Positions 26,832 to 34,088 of a DNA stretch of 60,192 bases are shown here, piece by piece. Location of the stretch: positions 1-60,192 of IMG/VR virus record IMGVR_UViG_3300044684_000112; one strand, written 5' to 3'. Position 1 is the stretch's first letter. The number at the start of each line of letters is the position of its first letter. Made by a program: the position numbers and the translations under genes. The notes beneath the pieces are model-generated. The model was given only the letters and a program-made list of their open reading frames with translations, had not been told where the DNA came from and made no database searches. The stretch is from a virus.

Positions 26832-27146
26832 ATGTGTAAAAAGCGCACGTTCCGCGATTTCAACCAGATGGATTGGAATGGCTTCGCGGGTGCCGAGCCA
26901 TGGTTGGACGAAAATGACAACCAGCTGGAACCTCTGATCAATGAAGACGGGCAGATGCCCGATGGTCGTGCTGCAATAATTGTCGTGGATGCCAATGGTA
27001 TTTCCGTGAATGTCATTGATGACGAAATTGGTATCACGGAATGCTGGAACTATGACATGAAGTTCGACAAGAATGTGATGCTCTGTGTGGCGGAAGAAAT
27101 CGATCTTGCTAAGCTGGAGTATTACGGTTTCGAGCGCATCTTTTAA
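26832..27146 (+). CDS. Hypothetical acidic protein
   Basis: 104 aa; ATG 26832 with AAGGAGAAGG upstream. Contains FRDFNQMDWNGFAGAEPWLD and a beta-rich segment (AAIIVVDANGISVNVIDDE). Strongly acidic. Not recognised. Starts 11 bases after its neighbour. Confidence 0.5.
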   Translation: MCKKRTFRDFNQMDWNGFAGAEPWLDENDNQLEPLINEDGQMPDGRAAIIVVDANGISVNVIDDEIGITECWNYDMKFDKNVMLCVAEEIDLAKLEYYGFERIF

Positions 27147-27206
27147 AGCGCTTTGTTGGACCCTTTGGGCGTACACCTGAGCCGCCCATAGATTGGCTCA
27201 AATCCT

Positions 27207-27235
27207 TTGACTTGAGCATCAATCAGCCGTACAAT
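27207..27235 (+). promoter_or_regulatory. Strong sigma70-type promoter for the histone-like gene
   Basis: TTGACT (27207-27212), 17-base spacer, TACAAT (27230-27235). Reads into the H1-like gene 54 bases downstream. Confidence 0.8.
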
Positions 27236-27288
27236 GGAGTCTCGGGTGAACCTACTACATCCATCAACCTTGAAGAGGTAACTATATC

Positions 27289-27921
27289 ATGGCAACGAAC
27301 AAAAAGCAGCACAGCGCCGCAGCAAACGAAAAGAACGCCCCGGCGCGCAAGGAAAAGAAGATGTCCGTGGCAATCGACATCTACACCGAGATGCAGAAGA
27401 AGCACGCCAAGGCACTCAATTCTGGCAAGATGACGAAGCGCGAGTTCCGCGCCGAAGTCGTCGCCGAAATGTCCAAGCGCCTGGGCGTCACCAACAACGG
27501 CACACTCGGCATGTACTACAGCGTCGCCGACTTCCGGGTGACCGGACGTGAAGCCAAGAAGTACAACCGCGTCGCAACGCGTGGACCGAACCTGACGCCG
27601 GAAGAGCGTGCTCAGCGTGACGCCCAGCGCGCCCAGATCCGCGAAGCGGCGAAGAAGGTGAAGGAAGGCAAGCCCCTCTCCGGCGACCTGGCAGCTGCCG
27701 CTGTCGATGCCGCGCAGGCATACGACCAGATTACGAAGCTGGTTCACGCTCAGGAAGCCGCTCGGGTGAATACTCCGGCAACGGCGACCAAGAAGGCGGC
27801 TCGCAAGTCCAGCACCAAGAAGTCCACCGCCAAGAAGGCGACAGCGAAGAAGTCCACCGCCAAGAAGGCAACCGCTCGCAAGACCCCGGCGAAGAAGTCC
27901 ACCGCCAAGAAAGCGGCGTGA
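27289..27921 (+). CDS. Histone H1-like DNA-binding protein
   Basis: 210 aa. Residues 1-135 are mixed helical (YTEMQKKHAKALNSGKMTKR; MYYSVADFRVTGREAKKYNR). Residues about 160-210 are a repetitive Lys/Ala tail of KKSTAKKA and KKATAKK units, as in bacterial H1-like (AlgP/HctB-type) proteins. It should coat or condense DNA, phage or host. The gene is visibly richer in G+C and C-ending codons than the replication genes, and has its own promoter and terminator, suggesting high expression. Confidence 0.7.
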   Translation: MATNKKQHSAAANEKNAPARKEKKMSVAIDIYTEMQKKHAKALNSGKMTKREFRAEVVAEMSKRLGVTNNGTLGMYYSVADFRVTGREAKKYNRVATRGPNLTPEERAQRDAQRAQIREAAKKVKEGKPLSGDLAAAAVDAAQAYDQITKLVHAQEAARVNTPATATKKAARKSSTKKSTAKKATAKKSTAKKATARKTPAKKSTAKKAA

Positions 27922-27939
27922 TAGCCAGCGGCTTGTGAT

Positions 27940-27976
27940 AGGGCAGGAGGAATCACTTTCTCCTGCCCTTCCTTTC
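27940..27976 (+). terminator. Rho-independent terminator
   Basis: AGGGCAGGAG pairs perfectly with CTCCTGCCCT (10 bp, 10-base loop), followed by TCCTTTC. Confidence 0.8.
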
Positions 27977-28002
27977 ATCTATTCGTTTCAAGAGGCTACA
28001 TC

Positions 28003-28446
28003 ATGAATACTGCAATCAAGGGTTACACCCAGACCAACTCTATCTACACCGGAACCAGCGTCGGCGGTCTGTACATCGTCAACGTTCTCCGCAAAACCGG
28101 CTCCAAATCCTCCGCGGATTACGTCGCCGTCGTTCGCAAGCACGGCGTGCTGGTCTCCGAAGAGCGTGTCCTGAAGTACAACGAAATCATGTACGCCAAG
28201 CAAGCCGGCACCAGCTTGACGTCCAAGTACAACAATGCGCCGAATATTGATGTATTCTCCGGCAAGTTCGGCGCGCAACAGGTTGCTGGACCGGTTTCTG
28301 CTCCAATCAAAGACCAAAAGACGGCTTCCAACAACGAACCGGTTGACGTAGCGACCACTTTGGCGATCATGAATCGCCTGGTCCAGGCGGCGAAGAAGGA
28401 CGACAGCATTCGCCAGATCATCAAGCTCGTGGCCAACTCCCTTTAA
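28003..28446 (+). CDS. Hypothetical protein
   Basis: 147 aa; TACATCATG start context. Small beta-rich N-terminal part (YTGTSVGGLYIVNVLRKTG), basic, and a helical C-terminus (TLAIMNRLVQAAKKDDSI). G+C-rich codon choice like the H1-like gene. Flanked by terminators, so a single-gene unit. Not recognised. Confidence 0.5.
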   Translation: MNTAIKGYTQTNSIYTGTSVGGLYIVNVLRKTGSKSSADYVAVVRKHGVLVSEERVLKYNEIMYAKQAGTSLTSKYNNAPNIDVFSGKFGAQQVAGPVSAPIKDQKTASNNEPVDVATTLAIMNRLVQAAKKDDSIRQIIKLVANSL

Positions 28447-28455
28447 GGGAGTTGG
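28433..28455 (+). terminator. Hairpin terminator overlapping the stop codon
   Basis: CCAACTCCC pairs perfectly with GGGAGTTGG around TTTAA; followed by TTCACT. Weak T run. Confidence 0.6.
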
Positions 28456-28479
28456 TTCACTCTAACGAAGGAAACGCTC

Positions 28480-28644
28480 ATGCGTTCTTATCTCGTCATC
28501 ATTGGCATTCTGTTCCTTGTCCTGAAACTGATCGGTGTAATCCATTGGTCATGGTTCTGGGTGCTTTCGCCGTTCTGGATCCTGGCATTGATCTGGATCA
28601 TCTTCCTCGGGGGTCTTACCTGGTTCATCGCGAGGTTTGGTTGA
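28480..28644 (+). CDS. Small membrane protein, two hydrophobic segments
   Basis: 54 aa; AAGGAAACGCTC before ATG 28480. LVIIGILFLVLKLIGVIHW and FWILALIWIIFLGGLTWF are two membrane helices with a Trp-rich turn (WSWFWVLSPFW). Resembles short phage 'transmembrane Fragile-X-F'-like proteins. Stop overlaps the next start (TGATG). Confidence 0.6.
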   Translation: MRSYLVIIGILFLVLKLIGVIHWSWFWVLSPFWILALIWIIFLGGLTWFIARFG

Positions 28645-29105
28645 TGCGCCTCTACGCCTACACCAACATGTACACCGAGGGTATCCACGCTGGTATTCAA
28701 ACTGCGCATGTCATTGGTGAACTTAACGCCAAGTATCAAGAAGACAATCATTCAGAGGAATGGATGGTTCTTCTTGATTGGCAAATGAACCATAAGACCA
28801 TCTACGTTTACAATGGTGGTCTTGCTGACATGCTCTGGAGTCGCTACAAGGCTCTTCGTGAATTTGCCAACAAGTTCGGCTTGCCCATTGCTCGATTTTA
28901 TGAATCGAAGGAAGCACTCAATGGTGCATTGACGTGCGTTGGTATTGTAGTGCCAGAGAAGTATTATCGACGTCACCTGATTCCAACCGCACCACCAATC
29001 GCTTTACTCAACGGAACCGATGGTCTTGGTAATGTTCTGAGACCACCAAAATCGGCAGAGGAAGAGTTTTACGATTTGTTGCACAACTGCGAAAGAGCAC
29101 GTTGA
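28644..29105 (+). CDS. Conserved phage protein, possibly peptidyl-tRNA hydrolase 2 fold
   Basis: 153 aa; start ATG 28644 from TGATG coupling (a longer frame upstream would cover the membrane protein). MRLYAYTNMYTEGIHAGIQT followed by AHVIGEL, then IYVYNGGLADML, and LNGALTCVGIVVPE is a recurrent phage family. The GIHAGIQTAH start and the terminal strand GIVVPE recall the Pth2 layout (GKIAAQCAHA ... AIGP). Pth2 releases peptidyl-tRNA, which would fit the tmRNA/tRNA equipment, but this is a fold guess. Confidence 0.45.
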   Translation: MRLYAYTNMYTEGIHAGIQTAHVIGELNAKYQEDNHSEEWMVLLDWQMNHKTIYVYNGGLADMLWSRYKALREFANKFGLPIARFYESKEALNGALTCVGIVVPEKYYRRHLIPTAPPIALLNGTDGLGNVLRPPKSAEEEFYDLLHNCERAR

Positions 29106-29108
29106 TTC

Positions 29109-29137
29109 GAACCGGGTGAAAACCCGGTTCTTTCATT
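29109..29137 (+). terminator. Rho-independent terminator
   Basis: GAACCGGGT-GAAA-ACCCGGTTC, perfect 9-bp stem with a GNRA tetraloop, followed by TTTCATTT. Confidence 0.85.
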
Positions 29138-29150
29138 TACAGGATTTGAT

Positions 29151-29651
29151 ATGACATACGAACAAGAATTGATTGATAAGGTGTATGAACAAATTGTTGG
29201 TGCTCATTCATGGTGGAGCAATCCTAGGAATGCAAGACTTCGAGTAACACCTGAATACTCTTTTGTTCGTGCAGGAAATTTCAATTTGGTTCAACTCTAT
29301 CCTCGCAATCCTTTCAATGTAAGAGATTGTGGTTGGCGCATGGAAATTCGTCGATACAAACTTCATAGCATCTTCGAATGCTTTGCAGCTTCACCAACTT
29401 ACCGTGGTGCTTTGCCTGTAAAGCAATTTTGCATTGATCGAACATTTCCGCTGCCAGTTGTTGGTGGTTCTTGCTTCGGTCGTTTGCATGGAGATGATTA
29501 CTATCGGGATCATTGCGACATTGAACTTTCTGTTGAGCAGAATTTGCATCTTCGTCAGCTATTTGCTTCTGCTCATGATGAGCATGTTAAATTCATGAGC
29601 AACCTTGGCAATGAACAAAAGGTTGCGTTTCTCAAGGATTTTGTAGTCTGA
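29151..29651 (+). CDS. Hypothetical protein
   Basis: 166 aa with AGGA upstream. Aromatic-rich (AHSWWSNPRNARLRV, YRDHCDIELSVEQNLHLRQL). No motif recognised. Stop overlaps the next start by one base. Confidence 0.5.
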   Translation: MTYEQELIDKVYEQIVGAHSWWSNPRNARLRVTPEYSFVRAGNFNLVQLYPRNPFNVRDCGWRMEIRRYKLHSIFECFAASPTYRGALPVKQFCIDRTFPLPVVGGSCFGRLHGDDYYRDHCDIELSVEQNLHLRQLFASAHDEHVKFMSNLGNEQKVAFLKDFVV

Positions 29652-30004
29652 TGATTATCTACACCACTACAAAGTTCAAGCGCAAACTTGGACAACCAAA
29701 GTCAGTTACGAAGCAACGAAAGAAGAAACAAGAGTTCGTTGAATTGAAGCCACGTGAATACATGGAACGCTCATACAATACTGCAGCGTTTCCTTCACGC
29801 ATGATTGCACACATGGAAGCGAATGAACCAGTGCTCGAAAAGCCGATTCGTTACGAAGGCGAAATGGCAGAACGTGAAGCTGCTGCTCAGAAAGAGATCG
29901 CGCGGAAGCGAACAATGGTAGCGCCTATCTGCAACAAGGGACCGTTACAATACGTCGGTGATGCGCCACCGGAGGTAATCCGTACTTTGTGTCGGAAGGT
30001 TTGA
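29651..30004 (+). CDS. Hypothetical basic protein, conserved-looking in T4-like phages
   Basis: 117 aa. Basic N-terminus (KFKRKLGQPKSVTKQRKKK), then YNTAAFPSRM and a C-terminal VAPICNKGPLQYVGDAPPEV. The AFPSR and KGPLQYVGD segments resemble a short protein family found in many T4-like phages. Function unknown. Followed by a terminator-promoter module. Confidence 0.5.
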   Translation: MIIYTTTKFKRKLGQPKSVTKQRKKKQEFVELKPREYMERSYNTAAFPSRMIAHMEANEPVLEKPIRYEGEMAEREAAAQKEIARKRTMVAPICNKGPLQYVGDAPPEVIRTLCRKV

Positions 30005-30012
30005 CCTATTTC

Positions 30013-30092
30013 GTAAGTCATTGATTTTACAGGGGTTCTAAACCATTGATTTCCAATGGTTTTCCGGGAATCACGTAAGTTATTGATTTTAC
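30013..30092 (+). repeat. Two copies of intergenic repeat GTAAGTYATTGATTTTAC with terminator hairpin between
   Basis: Copies at 30013-30030 and 30075-30092 share GTAAGTYATTGATTTTAC. Between them AAACCATTG (30040-30048) pairs perfectly with CAATGGTTT (30054-30062), followed by TCC, a likely terminator. Further copies lie at 50097 and 57816 and, in both arms, at 26398-26462. Confidence 0.7.
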
Positions 30093-30106
30093 AAGAGTTT
30101 TATTCC

Positions 30107-30134
30107 TTGCCTTTTGAGGATTCCGAGGTACAAT
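30107..30134 (+). promoter_or_regulatory. Sigma70-type promoter for the tRNA-like RNA and AAA+ gene
   Basis: TTGCCT (30107-30112), 16-base spacer, TACAAT (30129-30134). The predicted start is within three bases of the 5' end of the tRNA-like RNA at 30144. Confidence 0.75.
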
Positions 30135-30143
30135 GTTCGTGTA

Positions 30144-30229
30144 GGGCGGAATGGTGGTCAAGTGGTGCAGGGCAAGCAGAGATAGCCTTGACCGAATGAC
30201 CGGAGGTTCGAATCCTCCACCGCCCACCA
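30144..30229 (+). tRNA. tRNA-like RNA with non-canonical centre (anticodon uncertain)
   Basis: 86 bases. GGGCGG pairs with CCGCCC, a perfect T-arm follows (GGAGG-TTCGAAT-CCTCC) and ACCA is encoded. The centre is odd: either an arm AGGGC/GCCTT with an 11-base loop, or an alternative 7-bp helix GGTCAAG/CTTGACC. No 7-base anticodon loop can be drawn. It may be a degenerate tRNA, a tRNA decoy or a tRNA-like leader of the AAA+ mRNA, since it lies directly at the transcription start. Confidence 0.5.
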
Positions 30230-30252
30230 ATTCAATCATAAGGGATCTGACG

Positions 30253-31221
30253 ATGTCGAACTTAATTTCCCCTGCCGTCATCAGCGAGCTTCGCGAAAAG
30301 TTCGGCGATCAAGTAACCAGCGGTGAGCTGTTCTACTACAATCCGAAGGTTCTGACGGCGGCTCGCAAAGGTGCTCTGGTTCAAAAGGCTCGCGGCGTCT
30401 TCTCTCTTGTTGGCGAAGTTGAGAACAAGATCAAGAAGAAGTCCGCGCAAGAAATTGAAGCCGAGCGCTTCAAAACCGCTGAAGAAATCGAAAGCCGGTT
30501 CGAAGCGCTCGAACTTCTCTCGGACGGCATCATCGGCGGAAAGATCCGCTCGTTGATCGTTTCCGGCGCAGCGGGCGTGGGTAAGTCTTACACGCTGGAG
30601 CAAAAGCTAAACGCGGCGCTGGCGAACGATACGATCAAGCAGGTCACCCACATCAAGGGCACGATCAGCCCGATTGGCTTGTACATGACGCTCTGGGAGA
30701 ACAACAAGAAGGGCGACATCATCGTTCTGGACGACATCGACTCGATCTTCAATGACGAGGAAGCGATGAACCTCCTGAAGGGCGCGCTGGACTCTAATGG
30801 TCGCCGCGTCATCTCCTGGATCAAGGACAGCCGCTTCCTCGAAGAGCGGGACATTCCCAACAGCTTCGAGTACAAGGGACAGGTTGTCTTCCTGACGAAT
30901 GTCGACCTTCAGTCGGTGTTTGACAAGGGCGGTCGTATGGCGGTCCACATGGGCGCTCTGATGAGCCGCGCCTGCTACCTCGACCTGGGCATCCATACGG
31001 CAGAGCAGATCATGATCCGCATCCGCCAAGTGCTGAAGGTTTCGGACATGGGTCTGGGTCTGACGGCGGCTCAAGTCCAGCAGATCCTGGACTGGATGGA
31101 TGGTAACATCACGAACCTTCGGGCTATCTCGCTCCGCACGGTGATCCAATGTGCCGGGTTCATGAAGATCTCTAAGGACTGGCAGCTATTGGCTCGTAAC
31201 ACGCTGCTCCGCACCCGCTAA
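30253..31221 (+). CDS. AAA+ ATPase
   Basis: 322 aa; ATG 30253 (AAGGGATCTGACG upstream). Walker A GAAGVGKSYTLEQ near 106-118, Walker B IIVLDDIDSIF near 158-168, sensor-1-like VVFLTNVDL near 219 and a helical lid. The N-terminal 90 residues are charged helix. Similar stand-alone AAA+ proteins occur in large phages without assigned function; the resemblance is to clamp-loader or RFC-like small ATPases. G+C-rich codons indicate strong expression. Confidence 0.7.
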   Translation: MSNLISPAVISELREKFGDQVTSGELFYYNPKVLTAARKGALVQKARGVFSLVGEVENKIKKKSAQEIEAERFKTAEEIESRFEALELLSDGIIGGKIRSLIVSGAAGVGKSYTLEQKLNAALANDTIKQVTHIKGTISPIGLYMTLWENNKKGDIIVLDDIDSIFNDEEAMNLLKGALDSNGRRVISWIKDSRFLEERDIPNSFEYKGQVVFLTNVDLQSVFDKGGRMAVHMGALMSRACYLDLGIHTAEQIMIRIRQVLKVSDMGLGLTAAQVQQILDWMDGNITNLRAISLRTVIQCAGFMKISKDWQLLARNTLLRTR

Positions 31222-31245
31222 GGGTCGGGCAGGGCGGAGGGTAGT

Positions 31246-31443
31246 ATGGACAGGCAACCTCGCGAAAACGTCGAATGGCACGTCCTCGTCAACGATGGCT
31301 ACCGTTATTGCTATGACCGAACGATATGGGCTCCTACAGCTAAAGCCGCTCGTAAGCTTTATCTGGAGCTTCTGAAGGGAGACTGGAGGACGCAAGACTT
31401 TAGGGTTAAGAGAGGTCGCAGAGATGTGGACAGAACGCTATAA
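31246..31443 (+). CDS. Small hypothetical protein
   Basis: 65 aa; GGAGGGTAGT before ATG. Basic; WHVLVNDGYRYCYDRTIWAP then helix AKAARKLYLELLKGDW. Resembles the next small protein in size and its Trp/Tyr/Arg-rich start, so the two may be related. Unknown function. Confidence 0.5.
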   Translation: MDRQPRENVEWHVLVNDGYRYCYDRTIWAPTAKAARKLYLELLKGDWRTQDFRVKRGRRDVDRTL

Positions 31444-31588
31444 GGACGGCTTCCTCCAGTGCTATATCGACCGAGAGGAGGTCTGGGTGCTCTTCCCTAA
31501 GAGGCAGGGCGGTTGGGTTATCGAACGCTGTAGGAGCCGTCGAGCAGGCAAGGCTCTGATCACTAGGCTAACGAAGGGGAAACGGTAA
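31424..31588 (+). CDS. Small hypothetical protein
   Basis: 54 aa, overlapping the previous gene by 20 bases. MWTERYKDGFLQCYIDREEV, then WVIERCRSRRAGKALIT: same layout as its upstream neighbour (aromatic beta hairpin, then basic helix), suggesting duplication. Stop coupled to the next ATG (TAATG). Confidence 0.5.
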   Translation: MWTERYKDGFLQCYIDREEVWVLFPKRQGGWVIERCRSRRAGKALITRLTKGKR

Positions 31589-32025
31589 TGGCTAACGTAA
31601 CTCTCATGGATGTTCTGAAGCAGCTGGACGAAAAAGAAGCGCTTCTGTCAGCGGAAATCCTGGACGCTCTGAACAAGTACGCGACGGCGATCAATGGAAG
31701 GTCCACTCCGATGGTAATCTACACCTACCGGATAGAACTCCTTGACGCAATTCTTGGCTTCAGCCAAGAAAGGGTCCGCGTTGGTGATTCGGCATTCGAA
31801 GGTTGGTTCGCCAGCGAGTTCGACCCCACCGATAAGGGTCAGAAGCAGCAGATGCGCGAAGCGTATGAGGCTGGCCTGAATGATCCCGTGCGTATCTCTT
31901 CTGCAGGGATGATCTCCATCCAGGCGGCTTGGGAAGCGGCTGGTGGCAATCCAGGAATCAAGACTTCGCGAGAAGAATTGTTGGATGCGCTTCGGGCACT
32001 CGACGAAGCGTTTGACAAGCGCTGA
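31588..32025 (+). CDS. Hypothetical helical protein
   Basis: 145 aa, coupled by TAATG. Helical throughout (LKQLDEKEALLSAEILDALN; REELLDALRALDEAFDKR), with FEGWFASEFDPTDKGQKQQM in the centre. No known domain. Confidence 0.5.
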   Translation: MANVTLMDVLKQLDEKEALLSAEILDALNKYATAINGRSTPMVIYTYRIELLDAILGFSQERVRVGDSAFEGWFASEFDPTDKGQKQQMREAYEAGLNDPVRISSAGMISIQAAWEAAGGNPGIKTSREELLDALRALDEAFDKR

Positions 32026-32049
32026 CAAGAAATAGTAATTGGCAATTCA

Positions 32050-32113
32050 AGACACTCCTTGAGTTCTGGGAGATCTATCCTATTGGAAAGCCCATTTATC
32101 TCAAGGAGTGTCT
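32050..32113 (+). promoter_or_regulatory. 14-bp RBS-sequestering hairpin upstream of the alarmone hydrolase-like gene
   Basis: AGACACTCCTTGAG (32050-32063) is perfectly complementary to CTCAAGGAGTGTCT (32100-32113), with a 36-base loop. The Shine-Dalgarno AAGGAG (32103-32108) is entirely inside the right arm, four bases before the ATG region at 32118. When folded, the ribosome-binding site is hidden, so this looks like a translational switch (protein-, ligand- or temperature-responsive) or an RNase-processed site. Confidence 0.7.
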
Positions 32114-32117
32114 GTTC

Positions 32118-32756
32118 ATGTCTACGCAAGGTGCTATTCAGCAGCCGCAACCTACCCCGCCGATGCCCGAATGGGCAGACACTCCTTTCCTCCAAAAGGC
32201 TGTCGCGTTCGCGACTCGCGCTCACGAAGGACAAACCCGCAAATATACGGGTGAGCCCTATATTGTCCATCCCATTGAGGTGGCAACTCTCTTCGTGGAA
32301 ACCCTTCAGCGCTTCGCTGCTAACGAACTGATCTTCAAGCGCGCGAAGATGGTTTACGAACACGTGATTGCAGCAGCGGTTCTACATGACACGGTCGAAG
32401 ACTGCAACGTCACTTTCACAGAGATTGATCGTGAGTTTGGCGAGGCTACCACTGACGTCTTGATGTGGTTGACCGACACCATCACTAAGCAACAAGGCAA
32501 CCGCGCTACTCGCAAGCGCTTGGAAGCGCAGAAGCTTGCCTATGCTCCGCTGGAAGCAAAGTTGGTCAAGCTTTGTGACAATCATTCGAACACCAAGAGC
32601 ATCGTCGAGAACGATCCAGACTTCGCAGTCGCATATTTGCGCGAGAAGGAATACTCGTTGCGTCAAATGCGTCATCCAGAACCTGGCGAATCTTCGTTGC
32701 TTTGTGCGTGCTTCTATCATTTGTATTCTCAGGCGCTTGGGAATACAATCCTGTGA
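32118..32756 (+). CDS. HD-domain protein, RSH/Mesh1-like (p)ppGpp hydrolase candidate
   Basis: 212 aa. After a Pro-rich start, residues about 24-180 follow the hydrolase domain of RelA/SpoT and Mesh1: KAVAFATRAHEGQTRKYTGE (His near 36, then the typical YIVHPIEVA), AAAVLHDTVEDCNVTF with the HD pair near 90 and the catalytic E-D, and AKLVKLCDNHSNTKSI. There is no synthetase domain. A Mesh1-type enzyme would lower (p)ppGpp (or NADPH) during infection. Its ribosome-binding site is buried in a hairpin. Confidence 0.75.
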   Translation: MSTQGAIQQPQPTPPMPEWADTPFLQKAVAFATRAHEGQTRKYTGEPYIVHPIEVATLFVETLQRFAANELIFKRAKMVYEHVIAAAVLHDTVEDCNVTFTEIDREFGEATTDVLMWLTDTITKQQGNRATRKRLEAQKLAYAPLEAKLVKLCDNHSNTKSIVENDPDFAVAYLREKEYSLRQMRHPEPGESSLLCACFYHLYSQALGNTIL

Positions 32757-32947
32757 AGAAGATCGCCTCTTTGGTTCTCATGTGCCTCATGCTTGTCGGG
32801 TGCTGCGGTCCCGATCTGGCGTGTCAGCGCATGAGTTCTTCGGTTAGTGTGCACTACACGCCAGTGTTTGTTGTGACTGCATTCATCTTGGTTGTCATCT
32901 TGTTAGCAATCATCGATGACAATCGTGATCCGCCTGCTTCGGCATAA
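32753..32947 (+). CDS. Small lipoprotein / membrane protein
   Basis: 64 aa; GTG overlapping the upstream stop (GTGA). MKKIASLVLMCLMLVGCCGP is a lipoprotein signal with lipobox LVGC, followed by a short linker and a second hydrophobic segment (FVVTAFILVVILLAII). The second helix is unusual for a lipoprotein, so inner-membrane retention is possible. Confidence 0.55.
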   Translation: MKKIASLVLMCLMLVGCCGPDLACQRMSSSVSVHYTPVFVVTAFILVVILLAIIDDNRDPPASA

Positions 32948-32965
32948 TCAAACACGGATTTCGTC

Positions 32966-33172
32966 ATGACTTTTCTTGAAATAGTTGCAACCGTTTTTGG
33001 CATCCTGTTGGCGTTCTTTGTGAACCGTCTCTTGCTGCCGTTTCTGCTGTCCCAACCAAATTCAATGGTGTGGGTTGGCATCGCCTTGATTGCTTTGGAG
33101 TTCTGCGGAGCAGTTTGGGTTGTGTACCGTGCAGTACATGCTTTCATCAAACCGCAATCTACTGAGGAGTAA
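32966..33172 (+). CDS. Small two-helix membrane protein
   Basis: 68 aa. Two membrane helices (LEIVATVFGILLAFFVNRLL and MVWVGIALIALEFCGAVWVV). Directly precedes the prohibitin-like gene, with which it probably forms a membrane-associated set. Function unknown. Confidence 0.55.
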   Translation: MTFLEIVATVFGILLAFFVNRLLLPFLLSQPNSMVWVGIALIALEFCGAVWVVYRAVHAFIKPQSTEE

Positions 33173-33179
33173 CTACATC

Positions 33180-34040
33180 ATGTTCGGTAAAATCATCGGC
33201 GCGTTCGTGTTCGTGCTCGCCATCACTTTCGGAATCTACGCGATGTCCTGTTGGGAAAAAGTGCCCGCTGGCAATGTTGGTATCAAGGTCTACCTGCTCG
33301 GCTCTGACAAGGGTGTCGACAACGAAGTTCTCGGCGTTGGTCGCCAGTGGATCGGTTGGCAGCAGGAACTCTATTTGTACCCGACGTTCACCAAGAATGA
33401 CCAGTACAAGGTGACATTCAACGATGTGGATGGTGCACAGATCGGCGCTGATGTCGGCATTGCATACCATGTCGATCCTTCCAAGGCTGCTGTGCTCTTC
33501 CAGAAGTATCGTGAAGACATCGATTCGATCAGTACTGCCGTGATTGCGCGCTACGTCCAGGACGCTTTTGCTCGCCACGCCGGAACCATGAAAGTCGAAG
33601 ACATCAATGGTCCGTCGAAAGGCGCACTGATCGCGGCAGTCCAGAAGGATGTTGCTTCGCAGCTCGACCCGGTTGGTTTGGTGATCGAAAAGCTCAATTG
33701 GATGGGTCAGCTGGAATTGCCCACTCAGGTGCAGGCTGCTTTGAACAACAAGATCACTGCGACCCAAAATGCCATGGCTCGTGAGAACGAAGTTGCCACC
33801 GCCAAGGCACAGGCTGACATCGTCCGTGCACAAGCACAAGGTGAGGCAGATGCTGAAGTAGCGAAGGCAACGGCAGAAGCCAAAGCAATCCAGATCAAGG
33901 GTGATGCTCTGAAGCAAAACCAGGAATTGGTGTCGTTGACTCTGGCGCAGCGTTGGGACGGTCACTATCCGGACACGCTGATGGTCGGCTCTGATCAAGG
34001 CAAGATGTTGCTGCAGCTCCCACAAGCTCCCAAGCAGTAA
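33180..34040 (+). CDS. Prohibitin/SPFH (Band 7) family membrane protein
   Basis: 286 aa; ATG 33180 in the TACATCATG context with GAGGAG upstream. N-terminal signal anchor (IIGAFVFVLAITFGIYAM), Band 7 beginning (VPAGNVGIKVYLLG), then ADVGIAYHVDPSKA, a coiled-coil with Ala/Glu/Lys repeats (AQADIVRAQAQGEADAEVAK), and LAQRWDGHYPD near the end as in prohibitins. SPFH proteins build ring or cage scaffolds on membranes and control proteases such as FtsH. A phage copy could protect the infected membrane or inhibit FtsH (inference). Confidence 0.85.
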   Translation: MFGKIIGAFVFVLAITFGIYAMSCWEKVPAGNVGIKVYLLGSDKGVDNEVLGVGRQWIGWQQELYLYPTFTKNDQYKVTFNDVDGAQIGADVGIAYHVDPSKAAVLFQKYREDIDSISTAVIARYVQDAFARHAGTMKVEDINGPSKGALIAAVQKDVASQLDPVGLVIEKLNWMGQLELPTQVQAALNNKITATQNAMARENEVATAKAQADIVRAQAQGEADAEVAKATAEAKAIQIKGDALKQNQELVSLTLAQRWDGHYPDTLMVGSDQGKMLLQLPQAPKQ

Positions 34041-34047
34041 TTCACCA

Positions 34048-34070
34048 GAAGGGAGCCGACGGCTCCCTTC
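34048..34070 (+). terminator. Hairpin terminator after the SPFH gene
   Basis: GAAGGGAGCC-GAC-GGCTCCCTTC, 10-bp perfect stem, three-base loop, followed by TCTCGC (no T run). It may act as an mRNA stabiliser or weak terminator. Confidence 0.6.
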
Positions 34071-34088
34071 TCTCGCATGAGAACAACC

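Noticed and set aside
27223-27978. Long antisense ORF (251 codons) opposite the H1-like gene
   Set aside because: It results from the G+C-rich repetitive Lys/Ala codons; the + strand has consensus promoter, RBS and terminator.
30027-30281. Antisense ORF over the tRNA-like RNA (GGGGFEPPVIRS)
   Set aside because: This peptide type is a well-known artefact from translating tRNA T-arms; the same occurs at 35095, 54617 and 56801.
33159-34025. Antisense ORF of 288 codons opposite the SPFH gene
   Set aside because: The + strand encodes a clear Band 7 protein; the antisense frame has no family resemblance.
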